Shown here one piece after another: positions 16,228 to 24,133 of a stretch of 51,589 bases of DNA (within the stretch, counting starts at the first letter, position 1; each line of letters opens with the position of its first letter). The position numbers and the translations under genes were made by a program. Under the pieces are notes generated by a model. It was given only the letters and a program-made list of their open reading frames with translations. It was not told the DNA's origin and searched no databases. The stretch is from Thermoflexales bacterium (GTDB taxonomy: Bacteria > Chloroflexota > Anaerolineae > J036 > Brachytrichaceae), in assembly GCA_025056965.1 (NCBI GenBank), contig JANWVF010000061.1, positions 1 to 51,589 of the forward strand, written 5' to 3'.

Positions 16228-17211
16228 TCACTTGCCGTTCATCAGCCGCAACGCGCCGCGCACGATCGCAGCAGGTTGCGGCAGCACTACCTCTTCGAGG
16301 GTCTTCGAGACGTGGATCGGCACGTCCAGGCCGGCCACGCGCATGATCGGCGCGTCGAGTTCGTCGAAAGCCGTCTCCATGACGCGCATGGCGATCTCGG
16401 CGCCGACGCCGCACGATGCGTGCGCTTCGTGCGTGATTAGCAAGCGGTGGGTCTTGCGCAGCGACCGCACGATGGTCTCGATGTCCATCGGCACGGTGCA
16501 GCGCAGGTCAATCACCTCGGCAGAGATGCCGTGCTCCTTTTGTAGCGTCTCGGCGGCTTCGAGCGCAAACAGCAGTTGGCGCGAATAGCTCACGATGGTG
16601 AGGTCGCGGCCTTCGCGCTTAACGTCGGCGACGCCCAGTGGGATGGTGTATTCGCCGTCGGGCACCGGCCCCTTGGTGTTGTAGAGCAGCTTGTGCTCGA
16701 TGAACATGACGGGGTTCTCGTCGCGCAAGGCGCTCTTCAGCAGCCCTTTGGCGTCGGCCGGCGTGGCCGGCAGGACGACCTTGAAGCCGGGGATGTGGGT
16801 GAACAGCGCCTCGAAGCTCTGCGAATGCTGCGCGCCGTTGCCGCGCCCGCCGCCCTGCTGCGTGCGGATGACCATCGGCACCTTCACCCGGCCGCCGCTC
16901 ATCGCGCGCATCTTCGCCGCCTGGTTCCAGATCGAGTCGGCGGCGACCAGCGCGAAGTCCATGAACATTAGCTCCGGCACGGGGCGCTTGCCGGTCATGG
17001 CCAGGCCCACGCCCATGCCGATGAAGCCGGCCTCGCTGATCGGCGTATCGCGCACGCGCTCCGGGCCGAACTTGGCCAGCAGGCCTTCGGTCACCCGAAA
17101 GACGCCTCCATATGCGCCGATGTCCTCGCCTAGCAGGATGATGCTTGGGTCGCGCTCCATCTCTTCGGTGAGCGCTTCACGCAATGCTTGGGTGTAAGTC
17201 AGTTCTCGCAT
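16228..17211 (-). CDS. 2-oxoacid dehydrogenase E1 component, beta subunit
   Basis: 327 residues, full length. It shows '[22 protein letters not shown]', the TPP-pocket stretch '[19 protein letters not shown]', '[21 protein letters not shown]', '[17 protein letters not shown]', and the C-terminal transketolase domain '[32 protein letters not shown]'. With the alpha subunit it decarboxylates pyruvate or a related 2-oxoacid using TPP and passes the acyl group to E2 lipoyl domains. The alpha gene is immediately upstream (93-base gap). No E2 or E3 gene is visible nearby. Pyruvate versus acetoin specificity cannot be separated from sequence alone. Confidence 0.92.
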   Translation of the reverse strand: MRELTYTQALREALTEEMERDPSIILLGEDIGAYGGVFRVTEGLLAKFGPERVRDTPISEAGFIGMGVGLAMTGKRPVPELMFMDFALVAADSIWNQAAKMRAMSGGRVKVPMVIRTQQGGGRGNGAQHSQSFEALFTHIPGFKVVLPATPADAKGLLKSALRDENPVMFIEHKLLYNTKGPVPDGEYTIPLGVADVKREGRDLTIVSYSRQLLFALEAAETLQKEHGISAEVIDLRCTVPMDIETIVRSLRKTHRLLITHEAHASCGVGAEIAMRVMETAFDELDAPIMRVAGLDVPIHVSKTLEEVVLPQPAAIVRGALRLMNGK

Positions 17212-17304
17212 CGTGAGTGATTCCGTTCCAAAACCCTGCAGCGCGCGAAGGCCGCGCGGTGGTCTTCTCGTTAGCCGCCGCGCTTCGCGCCTGCGCAGTG
17301 TGAT

Positions 17305-18264
17305 CTAGATCCAGAAGTCGGTATAAGCTTCCTCGGGATCAGGATAGGGCGACTCCTTGGCGAACTTGACCGCCGCTTCGATCTGCCGGCTCACGCGCGC
17401 GTGAATGGCGTCGAACTCAGCCTCGCTCACGCCCTCGGCCTGCGCCAGGTGCGCGCGCAGGCGCTTAATCGGGTCGCGTTCGCGCCAGGCGGCCACCTCT
17501 TCTTTGGTGCGGTAGCTCTCCGAATCACCGATCATATGGCCGAGCAGGCGATAGGTGCGCGCCTCGATGAAAGTGGGGCCTTCGCCGGCGCGGGCGAGCC
17601 GAGCCGCTTCGCGCACCGCCTCGTAGACCGCGCACACATCGTTGCCGTCCACCACCATGGCGCGCATGTTGTAGCCCTTGGCGCGGTCGGCGACCTGGGC
17701 CAGCGGATTGGACTTAGCCAGCGGCGTCATCTCGGCATACAAGTTGTTCTCGCACAGCAGAATCAGCGGCAGCTTCCACAACTGCGCCATGTTCAACGCT
17801 TCGTGAAAGGCGCCCTGATTGATCGCGCCGTCGCCGAAGATGGTGAGCGCGACGCGGCCGTTGCGGTCCATCTGGGCGCTGAGCGCCGCCCCGGCGGCGA
17901 TCGGCACGCCGGCCGCGACGATGGCGTTCTCGCCGAGCAGGCCGATGCTGGGATCGGTCCAGTGCATCGAGCCGCCCTTGCCTTTGCTGATGCCCGTCTT
18001 GCGGCCTAGCATCTCCGCCATCGCTGCGTTCACGTCAATGCCCTTGGCGATGCACGCGCCATGGCCGCGATACGTGCAGGTCATGTAGTCGTCCGGGTTG
18101 ATGGCGAAGCATGCGCCCACGGCCGTCGCCTCTTGGCCGACGCACGGGTGAAACGAGCCGCGGATCTCTTTCTCCATGTAGAGCTGAACACAGGCTTCCT
18201 CGAAGGCACGGATCAGCACCATGCGCTCATACATCGAGAGCAACAAATCTTTGGGAAGAGACAT
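17305..18264 (-). CDS. 2-oxoacid dehydrogenase E1 component, alpha subunit (PDH/acetoin type)
   Basis: 319 residues from the ATG at 18264 (a TTG two codons earlier is less likely). Family marks are 'RAFEEACVQLYMEKEIRGSFHPCVGQEA', 'TYRGHGACIAKG', the phosphorylation-loop-like 'GKGGSMHWTD', and the TPP motif GDGAINQ (144-150) ending at CENN (171-174). 'LLGHMIGDSESYRTKEE' precedes the C-terminal helices. The GxGGSMH loop and overall spacing are shared by pyruvate and acetoin dehydrogenase alpha subunits. A TACAAT box lies 34 bases upstream. It is first gene of the run E1-alpha, E1-beta, VOC, glgA. Confidence 0.92.
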   Translation of the reverse strand: MSLPKDLLLSMYERMVLIRAFEEACVQLYMEKEIRGSFHPCVGQEATAVGACFAINPDDYMTCTYRGHGACIAKGIDVNAAMAEMLGRKTGISKGKGGSMHWTDPSIGLLGENAIVAAGVPIAAGAALSAQMDRNGRVALTIFGDGAINQGAFHEALNMAQLWKLPLILLCENNLYAEMTPLAKSNPLAQVADRAKGYNMRAMVVDGNDVCAVYEAVREAARLARAGEGPTFIEARTYRLLGHMIGDSESYRTKEEVAAWRERDPIKRLRAHLAQAEGVSEAEFDAIHARVSRQIEAAVKFAKESPYPDPEEAYTDFWI

Positions 18265-18298
18265 AGGCAAGATACTCGATTTGGAAGTTCAGCGCGAG

Positions 18299-18304
18299 AT
18301 TGTA
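18299..18304 (-). promoter_or_regulatory. candidate -10 box of the E1 gene unit
   Basis: TACAAT on the minus strand, 34 nt before the ATG at 18264. The rest of the 231-base gap to the divergent peptidase gene holds no other recognisable feature. Confidence 0.4.
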
Positions 18305-18495
18305 TGCCGAAGTAGTTTATCGCGCATCCGGCCTTTCGACTCAATGGGCGTGAGCCGGAAGCCCTCACCATGCGCAGTAGGCAGGCGACGGGCAAGGGAT
18401 AGGCAATGCTCGTCACCTTTTGCCATGAGCCTAGCCTCTGCCTTGCGATCGGCGCTCTCGCCTAGGCCGTACACTTAAGCAGGTCAGGCAAACAC

Positions 18496-20010
18496 ATGCG
18501 ACACGTCGCTGCTTTGTGCTCAGTCATCATGCTGGTCTCGGCCGGCTGCACGCGCACCGGCGCATCGGGCAAGCCGATCCCGATTCCGACGGCGGTGGTA
18601 AATCAAGGTGACCTCATCGGCAGGCTGGTGGGAGGGAGCTTGCCGGTGCTCGACGATCCGCCCGAGCGTCCGCTCTACGTGCTCAACGTCACGCTGGATT
18701 ACGCTGCCGGCAACGTGCATGCCCAGCAGCGGATCGAGTTCGTCAATCCCACCGGCCAAGCCACGAGCGAGGTGAAGTTCAACGTGCCGCCAGCGCGACG
18801 GGCCGGCGCCGTTGAACTGCGCGACGTGCGCATCTTCGGCCAGGCTGCCCCATTGCCCTTCGACCTGACCGACGCCGTGCTCACCGTGCAACTGCCGGCG
18901 CCGCTGCCGCCGGACAAAGCCATCGCGATGACATTCGACTTCACTTTCAAGGTGCCGCTGCAAGAAGTGACCACCGGCATCGGCGGCGATGACACTTCGC
19001 GTGGGCCGCACAGCCTGACCTGTGGCCACTGGTACGTCATGCTTGCGCCGTTCCGCGACGGACAATGGGACACGCCGGCCTACGTGCCGATCGGCGATCC
19101 CTACACCTCGGAGCTGGCCGATTACGAGGTGAGCATCCTTGCGCCGGAGGGTGTGATCATCGCAGGCGGTGGCGATGAGGTGCGCGACGGCCGATTGTGG
19201 CGCTACTCGCTGCCGAAGGCGCGCGTGTTCGCCTTTGCCGCCAGTGACGTATATGAAGTGGACACGCTCGAGGAAGACGGCGTGACGTTCATCCACTACG
19301 TCTATCCCGAACATCGCCACACGAGCGCAGCCGTGCTGAACACCGCTGCGCGCGCGGTGCGCCTGTTTACGCGGCTGTATGGGCCGTATCCTTACCGCGC
19401 GTTGCGCATCGTGGAAACCGGCCGGCAGCAGGGTCAAGAATACAGCGGCATGGTCGGCATCGGCGCGGCGATCTACGCCGGCTACCCCGGCCGCGGCGCG
19501 CGCCACGACCTGATCGCGACGACCGTGCACGAGGTAGCGCACCAATGGTGGTTCAACGTCGTCGGCAACGACCAGATTCGTTCACCGTGGCTGGACGAGG
19601 CCTTCGCCCGCTACGGCGAGCTGCGCTTTTACCAAGAGTACTACGACCGCGACGCCGATTGGTGGTACGGCTACTTCATCCTAGGCAAGGAGCGCGGCCG
19701 GCTGACTGGCGCGATTGACCTGCCGCTCAGCGCCTATCCCGACTCGCGCGCCTACATCAACGCCGTCTACCGACGTGGGCTGATGTTCCTCAACGACATC
19801 CGCAAACTGGTCGGCACGGCGACGCTCGACGCGGCGATGAAAGACTACTACCGGTCGCAGACCTACAAGATCGCCGACCAAGATGCGTTCTTCGACGCGC
19901 TGGCCCGCCACACCACGAAGGACATCAGCGGTCTGGTGAGAGGCTATTTCGCCGGAGCGGTGGATCTGCCTTGTCGCATCAGCAACAACGCCCCCGGATG
20001 TCGCCGGTAG
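18496..20010 (+). CDS. M1-family-like zinc metallopeptidase lipoprotein
   Basis: 504 residues. A lipoprotein signal peptide is present (lipobox VSAGC, Cys17). An N-terminal beta-sandwich (about 50-230) resembles the M1 aminopeptidase domain: 'LDYAAGNVHAQQRIEFVN' and 'AMTFDFTFKVPL'. The catalytic domain has the zinc motif HEVAHQW (His345, Glu346, His349) and the third ligand Glu368 in LDEAFARYGE, exactly the gluzincin spacing. The GAMEN exopeptidase motif expected about 30 residues earlier is replaced by SGMVGIG, so aminopeptidase specificity is uncertain. The C-terminal helical part is short compared with full M1 enzymes. It acts outside the membrane. The ATG at 18496 is preceded by TACACT and a weak AGG site. 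Confidence 0.85.
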   Translation: MRHVAALCSVIMLVSAGCTRTGASGKPIPIPTAVVNQGDLIGRLVGGSLPVLDDPPERPLYVLNVTLDYAAGNVHAQQRIEFVNPTGQATSEVKFNVPPARRAGAVELRDVRIFGQAAPLPFDLTDAVLTVQLPAPLPPDKAIAMTFDFTFKVPLQEVTTGIGGDDTSRGPHSLTCGHWYVMLAPFRDGQWDTPAYVPIGDPYTSELADYEVSILAPEGVIIAGGGDEVRDGRLWRYSLPKARVFAFAASDVYEVDTLEEDGVTFIHYVYPEHRHTSAAVLNTAARAVRLFTRLYGPYPYRALRIVETGRQQGQEYSGMVGIGAAIYAGYPGRGARHDLIATTVHEVAHQWWFNVVGNDQIRSPWLDEAFARYGELRFYQEYYDRDADWWYGYFILGKERGRLTGAIDLPLSAYPDSRAYINAVYRRGLMFLNDIRKLVGTATLDAAMKDYYRSQTYKIADQDAFFDALARHTTKDISGLVRGYFAGAVDLPCRISNNAPGCRR

Positions 20011-20172
20011 GGGACGCGCCACATACGCCCGGGGGTCACTCCGACATTGATGGTGTGCGAAAGGCCGCTTTGGGGTAAGGCATCGCGCAGAAAATGGACG
20101 GCGATGATGGCGCGGCCTCGCTGTTCTCATCTTCACATGCGCCCTCTCCCAACTCCTCTTAATGCAACTGAG

Positions 20173-20178
20173 TACAAT
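20173..20178 (+). promoter_or_regulatory. -10 box of the LarA-like gene
   Basis: TACAAT, followed by a short leader containing AAGAAGG about 10 nt before the GTG at 20205. This is a conventional, leader-bearing promoter, in contrast to several leaderless ones in the window. Confidence 0.45.
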
Positions 20179-20204
20179 CAACGCCGGAAGAAGGTGACGC
20201 AGGC

Positions 20205-21569
20205 GTGTTTGAGGAAGGCAGGCGCTTCTTCATCAGTTCCTACAGTTTGCCGGCGCATTGGCAGGTTGACGAGATTGACATGGCAGTTGCCAAGCCGCTG
20301 GCCGATGTAGATGAAGAAGTCGAGACGCGCATCTCCAACCCGCTCAATTCGCTGGCGCTGAGCGATCTGTGCGACGCGGGCGATGACATCGTCATCCTGT
20401 GCGACCGCGCGCCGACGGATCAAGTTCGCCTGGCCATTGTGCGCGGTGTGCTGTCGCACCTGGATCGCGCGGCAATTGCCCCCGAAAGGGTGACGCTCTT
20501 GATCGCTGCGCCGGATGATGCAAGCCCTGCTGACAAGGAACTGCTCGGCAGTATCCACGCCGCCCTTCATCGCCTCGGCGATTACGCGGCGCGGGTCGCC
20601 GTCGTCCAGCATGACCCTGAGGACCTGCGTGAGCTGGACGACATGGGCAATTTCGAGGGCGTTCCGCTCACGATCAACTATCGGGCCGTCGAAGCCGATG
20701 TGCTCATCGCGATTTACGCCATGCAGCTCGACGACGACGCCGACTGCGCCGGCAGTTGCGCAGCTGTCACCCTCGGCATCGTGGGAACGCACGCCAAGCG
20801 TGAGCTGCACACCACGCGCTTCTATGACGATCAGATCGAGCCGTCTGCGGATCGCCATCCGCTTCTTCGGCGCGTCCTGCGCGAAGGCGCCCGGCGCGCC
20901 GGCCTTGCCTTCGCTGTCGGCGCGTTGGTGGATGCGCATGGGCGACCGCTGGCCGTTCGCGCCGGCGCGCCGATTAGCGTAGACGACGCGCTGGCCGATC
21001 AAGCTGCCGCCCTGCGAGAGTCCAACGTCAGCAGGCCTAGCTACGACGTTGTGCTGGCCGACCCCAGCCGGAACGGACACACCGCCGGAAGCCTGTTCGA
21101 GGCGAGCTTGGCCGCCATTCGCCTCAGCCTTGGGCGCGCGCCGATCCTGCTGCGCGGCAGCCCGCTTATCTTGCCGGTCGAGGGATGCGAAGATGGCAGC
21201 TCGGCAGCGCGCGACTTCTACAATGCGTTGATCAACACGGCGTCGCCCGAGTTGATCATCAAGCAACTGCAAGGGCGCAGCCTACAAGCCGGTGAGGCAC
21301 GCGCCTACTTGCTGGCGCATGCGATGCAGCGCAACCGCTTGATCATCGCCGGGCCGCAGCCTGAACGCTTAGCGCGCGACTTCCCCATTCTCTCTTCATC
21401 CAGCATACGCGAGGCCGCCGAATTGGCCGGCAATTTCACCGGCAAACGCCCGCGCGCGCTCATCGTGCGCCATGCGCTGAGCACGACCCCAGTCTTCCGC
21501 GGCCTGTTCTCTACCCCCGATTCGCCCCGAGCCGCCGAACCTGCTCCGCCGCCTTGGCGCTGGAACTGA
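20205..21569 (+). CDS. LarA-like (DUF2088) protein, probably catalytically altered
   Basis: 454 residues from the GTG at 20205, with AAGAAGG upstream. The N-terminal half resembles the lactate racemase N-domain: 'SLALSDLCDAGDDIVILCDRAPTDQVRLAI' corresponds to the DDATR-P region, and 'HDPEDLRELDDMGNFEGVPLTINYRAVEADVLIAI' to the second conserved block. In LarA the following block carries the catalytic His and the Lys that holds the nickel-pincer cofactor (PHxxxGxSGGxK). Here it reads LDDDADCAGSCAAVTLG, without His or Lys, and the earlier GTH is absent too. The protein is therefore unlikely to be a nickel racemase; its role is unknown. It stands alone as a transcription unit. Confidence 0.65.
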   Translation: MFEEGRRFFISSYSLPAHWQVDEIDMAVAKPLADVDEEVETRISNPLNSLALSDLCDAGDDIVILCDRAPTDQVRLAIVRGVLSHLDRAAIAPERVTLLIAAPDDASPADKELLGSIHAALHRLGDYAARVAVVQHDPEDLRELDDMGNFEGVPLTINYRAVEADVLIAIYAMQLDDDADCAGSCAAVTLGIVGTHAKRELHTTRFYDDQIEPSADRHPLLRRVLREGARRAGLAFAVGALVDAHGRPLAVRAGAPISVDDALADQAAALRESNVSRPSYDVVLADPSRNGHTAGSLFEASLAAIRLSLGRAPILLRGSPLILPVEGCEDGSSAARDFYNALINTASPELIIKQLQGRSLQAGEARAYLLAHAMQRNRLIIAGPQPERLARDFPILSSSSIREAAELAGNFTGKRPRALIVRHALSTTPVFRGLFSTPDSPRAAEPAPPPWRWN

Positions 21570-21598
21570 GGCTGGCCACACCCCGCGCGAGCCGAAGA

Positions 21599-22381
21599 TT
21601 AGCGAATCTCGTCCTTGATCTCGCCGTCAACGACCAACACCGCGCGCGTGACGCGCCGGGCTAAGTCCTGGTCGTGGGTGACCATCAGGATGGTCTTCCC
21701 TTCCTCCACCAGCTGCATGAACAGGTCGAAGACCTGGTTCGCCGTCTTCGAGTCGAGGTTGCCGGTAGGCTCATCCGCCACGATGATCGGTGGATCGTTG
21801 GCCAACGCGCGGGCGATGGCGACGCGCTGCTGTTGTCCTCCCGAAACCGCCGCGGGCAACTTGTGCGCGTGACGCGCCATGTCCACATGCTCCAGAAGCT
21901 GCATCGCGCGATCATATCGCTCGTGCGGCGGATAGGTGTTACAGAAGTCCATCGGCAGCATGACGTTCTCGACGAGCGTGAGCGTGGGCAACAGCTGGAA
22001 GAACTGGAAGATTACCCCGACGTGTTTGCCGCGCCAGACCGCCATTTGCCCTTCGCTCAGCTTATGCACCGCCATGTCGCCCACATACACCTCCCCGGAT
22101 GTGGGGCGGTCAATGCCCGTGATCATGTTGATCAGCGTGGATTTGCCGCTGCCGCTTTTGCCAATCACAGCGACGAACTCGTGCGTGTCCACGCGCAGGT
22201 CAACGCCGCGCAGCGCATGGAACTTGCCTGCCGGCGTGTCGTACACCTTGACCACGCGCTTCAGCTCGATCAAGTGGCAGTTGCCATGCCGATACGGCTC
22301 CTCGCAGGCCGGCTCGTCCGGCGCTGTGCCGTTAACGGCTTGACTCTTGGTTCGGTCGCGTCCCCTCAGCAACGTGAGCAC
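21599..22381 (-). CDS. ABC transporter ATP-binding protein, LolD/MacB type
   Basis: 260 residues. Walker [10 protein letters not shown] (74-82), Q-loop Gln126, signature [14 protein letters not shown] (180-193), Walker [13 protein letters not shown] with Glu204, and switch His236. '[21 protein letters not shown]' and '[11 protein letters not shown]' are typical of the LolD/MacB/FtsE-like group that powers mechanotransmission-type transporters. About 37 extra residues precede the domain; the GTG at 22381 is used because TAACAT lies 7 nt before it. No permease gene is adjacent on either side. The response regulator lies 63 bases upstream on the same strand, so joint regulation is possible. Confidence 0.9.
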   Translation of the reverse strand: MLTLLRGRDRTKSQAVNGTAPDEPACEEPYRHGNCHLIELKRVVKVYDTPAGKFHALRGVDLRVDTHEFVAVIGKSGSGKSTLINMITGIDRPTSGEVYVGDMAVHKLSEGQMAVWRGKHVGVIFQFFQLLPTLTLVENVMLPMDFCNTYPPHERYDRAMQLLEHVDMARHAHKLPAAVSGGQQQRVAIARALANDPPIIVADEPTGNLDSKTANQVFDLFMQLVEEGKTILMVTHDQDLARRVTRAVLVVDGEIKDEIR

Positions 22382-22388
22382 TCACTGA

Positions 22389-22394
22389 ATGTTA
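22389..22394 (-). promoter_or_regulatory. -10 box, leaderless-type promoter of the ABC ATPase gene
   Basis: TAACAT on the minus strand, then 7 nt, then GTG at 22381. Transcription would begin at or one base before the start codon. Confidence 0.4.
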
Positions 22395-22444
22395 TTCTCC
22401 GAGCTTAGGGAATGATGAAATGATGCAGAGGCTTAGGCGTGTAG

Positions 22445-23194
22445 CTAACCCTGTTGGGCCTCCTCCTGCTTCTCGCGCTCGCGCTCTTTCTTGCGAAAGT
22501 CCACGAAGCGGTAGCCAATGCCGCGCTCGGTGAGGATGTATTGCGGGTGCGCCATGTCCTTCTCGATCTTCTGGCGCAGATAGGTGATATAAAGGCGCAG
22601 ATACTGGGTCTCGTCGCGATACTCCCAACCCCACACCTTGCTGAGCAGCGTCTCGTGCGGCACGACCCAGCCGGCGTTCTGCACCAGGTGGTAGAGCAGT
22701 CGCCACTCCGTCGGGCGCAGCTTAATCGGCTTGCCGTCCACGATCACCTCGCGCCGGTTGAAATCAATTGAAAGCCGGTCGTCCACCTTGATCGGCGCCT
22801 TCTCTATCATCGCCGGCAGCTCGGCGCGCCGAATGACGGCCTTGATGCGCATGACTAATTCGCGCGGGCTAAACGGCTTGGTCACGTAGTCGTCGGCGCC
22901 GAGCGAGAGCCCCGTCACTTTGTCATCCTCTTCGCCTTTGGCCGTGAGCATAATGACCGGCACGTTGCTCTCCTCGCGGATCATGCGCAGCGTCTCGAAG
23001 CCGTCCATGTCGCGCATCATCACATCGAGCAGCACGCAGTCGGGCAACAACTCGCGCACCTTGCGCACTGCCTCCAGGCCGTTCTCCGCGGAGACGACTC
23101 GGAAGTGCTCCAGCTCCAGGTTCATGCGGATGAATTGGATCATGCGCGGCTCGTCGTCCACCACGAGCACCAGCTTCGAGTCTTCGTTGGCCAT
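22445..23194 (-). CDS. OmpR/PhoB-family response regulator (KdpE-like)
   Basis: 249 residues from the ATG at 23194. Receiver domain: acidic pocket Asp13-Asp14, phospho-acceptor Asp57 ([11 protein letters not shown]), Thr85 and Lys106 (DYVTKPF). The winged-helix DNA-binding domain (about 135-235) has '[31 protein letters not shown]' and '[15 protein letters not shown]', close to KdpE-type regulators. The C-terminus is a charged tail rich in Lys, Arg, Glu and Gln. A consensus TATAAT lies inside the longer frame that begins with GTG at 23236 and exactly 7 nt before the ATG, so the short start is preferred. No partner kinase adjoins it. The yqeB gene is divergent, 103 bases away. Confidence 0.93.
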   Translation of the reverse strand: MANEDSKLVLVVDDEPRMIQFIRMNLELEHFRVVSAENGLEAVRKVRELLPDCVLLDVMMRDMDGFETLRMIREESNVPVIMLTAKGEEDDKVTGLSLGADDYVTKPFSPRELVMRIKAVIRRAELPAMIEKAPIKVDDRLSIDFNRREVIVDGKPIKLRPTEWRLLYHLVQNAGWVVPHETLLSKVWGWEYRDETQYLRLYITYLRQKIEKDMAHPQYILTERGIGYRFVDFRKKEREREKQEEAQQG

Positions 23195-23201
23195 GACGGG
23201 C

Positions 23202-23207
23202 ATTATA
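23202..23207 (-). promoter_or_regulatory. -10 box, leaderless promoter of the response regulator
   Basis: Perfect TATAAT on the minus strand, then GCCCGTC (7 nt), then ATG. This is the cleanest leaderless-type arrangement in the window. No matching -35 hexamer is visible. Confidence 0.55.
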
Positions 23208-23284
23208 AGGTTGCCTTTGCCCAAGGGACGTTTCACCGCTGATGCCCCATCCTTTGGGCTTCAGAGAGGCACGATGGCGGTCGT

Positions 23285-23290
23285 TACAAT
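23285..23290 (+). promoter_or_regulatory. -10 box, leaderless promoter of yqeB
   Basis: TACAAT, then CACGCCC (7 nt), then ATG at 23298. It mirrors the response-regulator promoter on the other strand. Confidence 0.45.
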
Positions 23291-23297
23291 CACGCCC

Positions 23298-24128
23298 ATG
23301 GCTCGTCGCGATATTCCCATCGCCGTCGTCAAAGGTGCCGGTGACCTAGGCACGGGCGTAGCTTACCGTCTGTGGAAGTGCGGTTTTCGCGTGTTATGCA
23401 CCGACTTGGAAAAGCCACTCGTCATCCGGCGCACGGTCGCATTCGCCTCGGCGCTGTACGACGGCCGCATCACGGTTGAGGGTGTGCCGTGTGAGCGCGT
23501 GTTCTACGCCGACGAAGCGATTTATCTGTGGCAGCGCGGCACGTTGGCGGTCGTCGCCGATCCGGTTGGGCGGGTCATCGAATCGCTCCGGCCGGAGATC
23601 GTCGTGGATGCGATCATGGCGAAGCGCAACACCGGCACGACGATCCGCGACGCGCCTTGCGTTATCGCACTTGGGCCCGGCTTCACCGCCGGCCAGGACT
23701 GCCATGCGGTAATCGAGACGCAGCGCGGGCATGACTTGGGCCGCGTGATTTGGTCCGGCAGTGCTGCAGCCGACACCGGCGTGCCCGGCAAGGTCGGCGG
23801 CGAGGACGCGCGCCGCGTGGTGCGTGCGCCATGCGACGGTTTGTTCTACGGCCGCCGCGCCATCGGCGACCTGGTGCGGGAAGGCGAGATCATCGCTCAA
23901 GTCGAGGATGCGCCGGTTCACGCGACGCTCAGCGGCGTGTTGCGCGGGCTGCTGCACGATGGCCTGCGGGTACGTGCCGGGTTGAAAGTGGCCGACATAG
24001 ATCCGCGCGGTGACCCGCGCTACTGCTTCTCGATCAGCGATAAATCCTTGGCCGTCGCCGGCGGCGTGCTAGAGGCGGTGTTCAGCCTGCGCGAGCATTG
24101 GCAGCACAAAATCGCTGCATCGCCATGA
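23298..24128 (+). CDS. yqeB: YqeB/EF2563-family protein (selenium-dependent molybdenum hydroxylase system)
   Basis: 276 residues from the ATG at 23298. The opening IAVVKGAGDLGTGVAYRLWKCGFRV is a Rossmann-like glycine motif characteristic of the family, followed by 'RRTVAFASALYDGRITVEG' and 'VDAIMAKRNTGTTIRDAP'. The C-terminal part (about 175-235) looks like a small biotinyl/lipoyl-type beta domain ('VRAPCDGLFYGRRAIGDLVREGEIIAQVEDAPVHA'). Family members accompany selenium-dependent molybdenum hydroxylases; their biochemical step is not established. No xanthine dehydrogenase, selD or molybdopterin gene is nearby. A start at 23274 with GAGAGG 4 nt upstream is the alternative. It is convergent with the C45 gene, 5 bases apart. 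Confidence 0.82.
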   Translation: MARRDIPIAVVKGAGDLGTGVAYRLWKCGFRVLCTDLEKPLVIRRTVAFASALYDGRITVEGVPCERVFYADEAIYLWQRGTLAVVADPVGRVIESLRPEIVVDAIMAKRNTGTTIRDAPCVIALGPGFTAGQDCHAVIETQRGHDLGRVIWSGSAAADTGVPGKVGGEDARRVVRAPCDGLFYGRRAIGDLVREGEIIAQVEDAPVHATLSGVLRGLLHDGLRVRAGLKVADIDPRGDPRYCFSISDKSLAVAGGVLEAVFSLREHWQHKIAASP

Positions 24129-24133
24129 GGCGG

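Noticed and set aside
18520-21272. Long antisense frames opposite the peptidase and LarA-like genes
   Set aside because: His/Arg/Val-rich composition typical of antisense frames in GC-rich genes; the sense frames carry clear motifs.
21599-23194. Bacitracin-type BceRS-AB module (regulator plus LolD/MacB-type ATPase)
   Set aside because: No permease of the BceB type and no intramembrane-sensing kinase adjoin the two genes.
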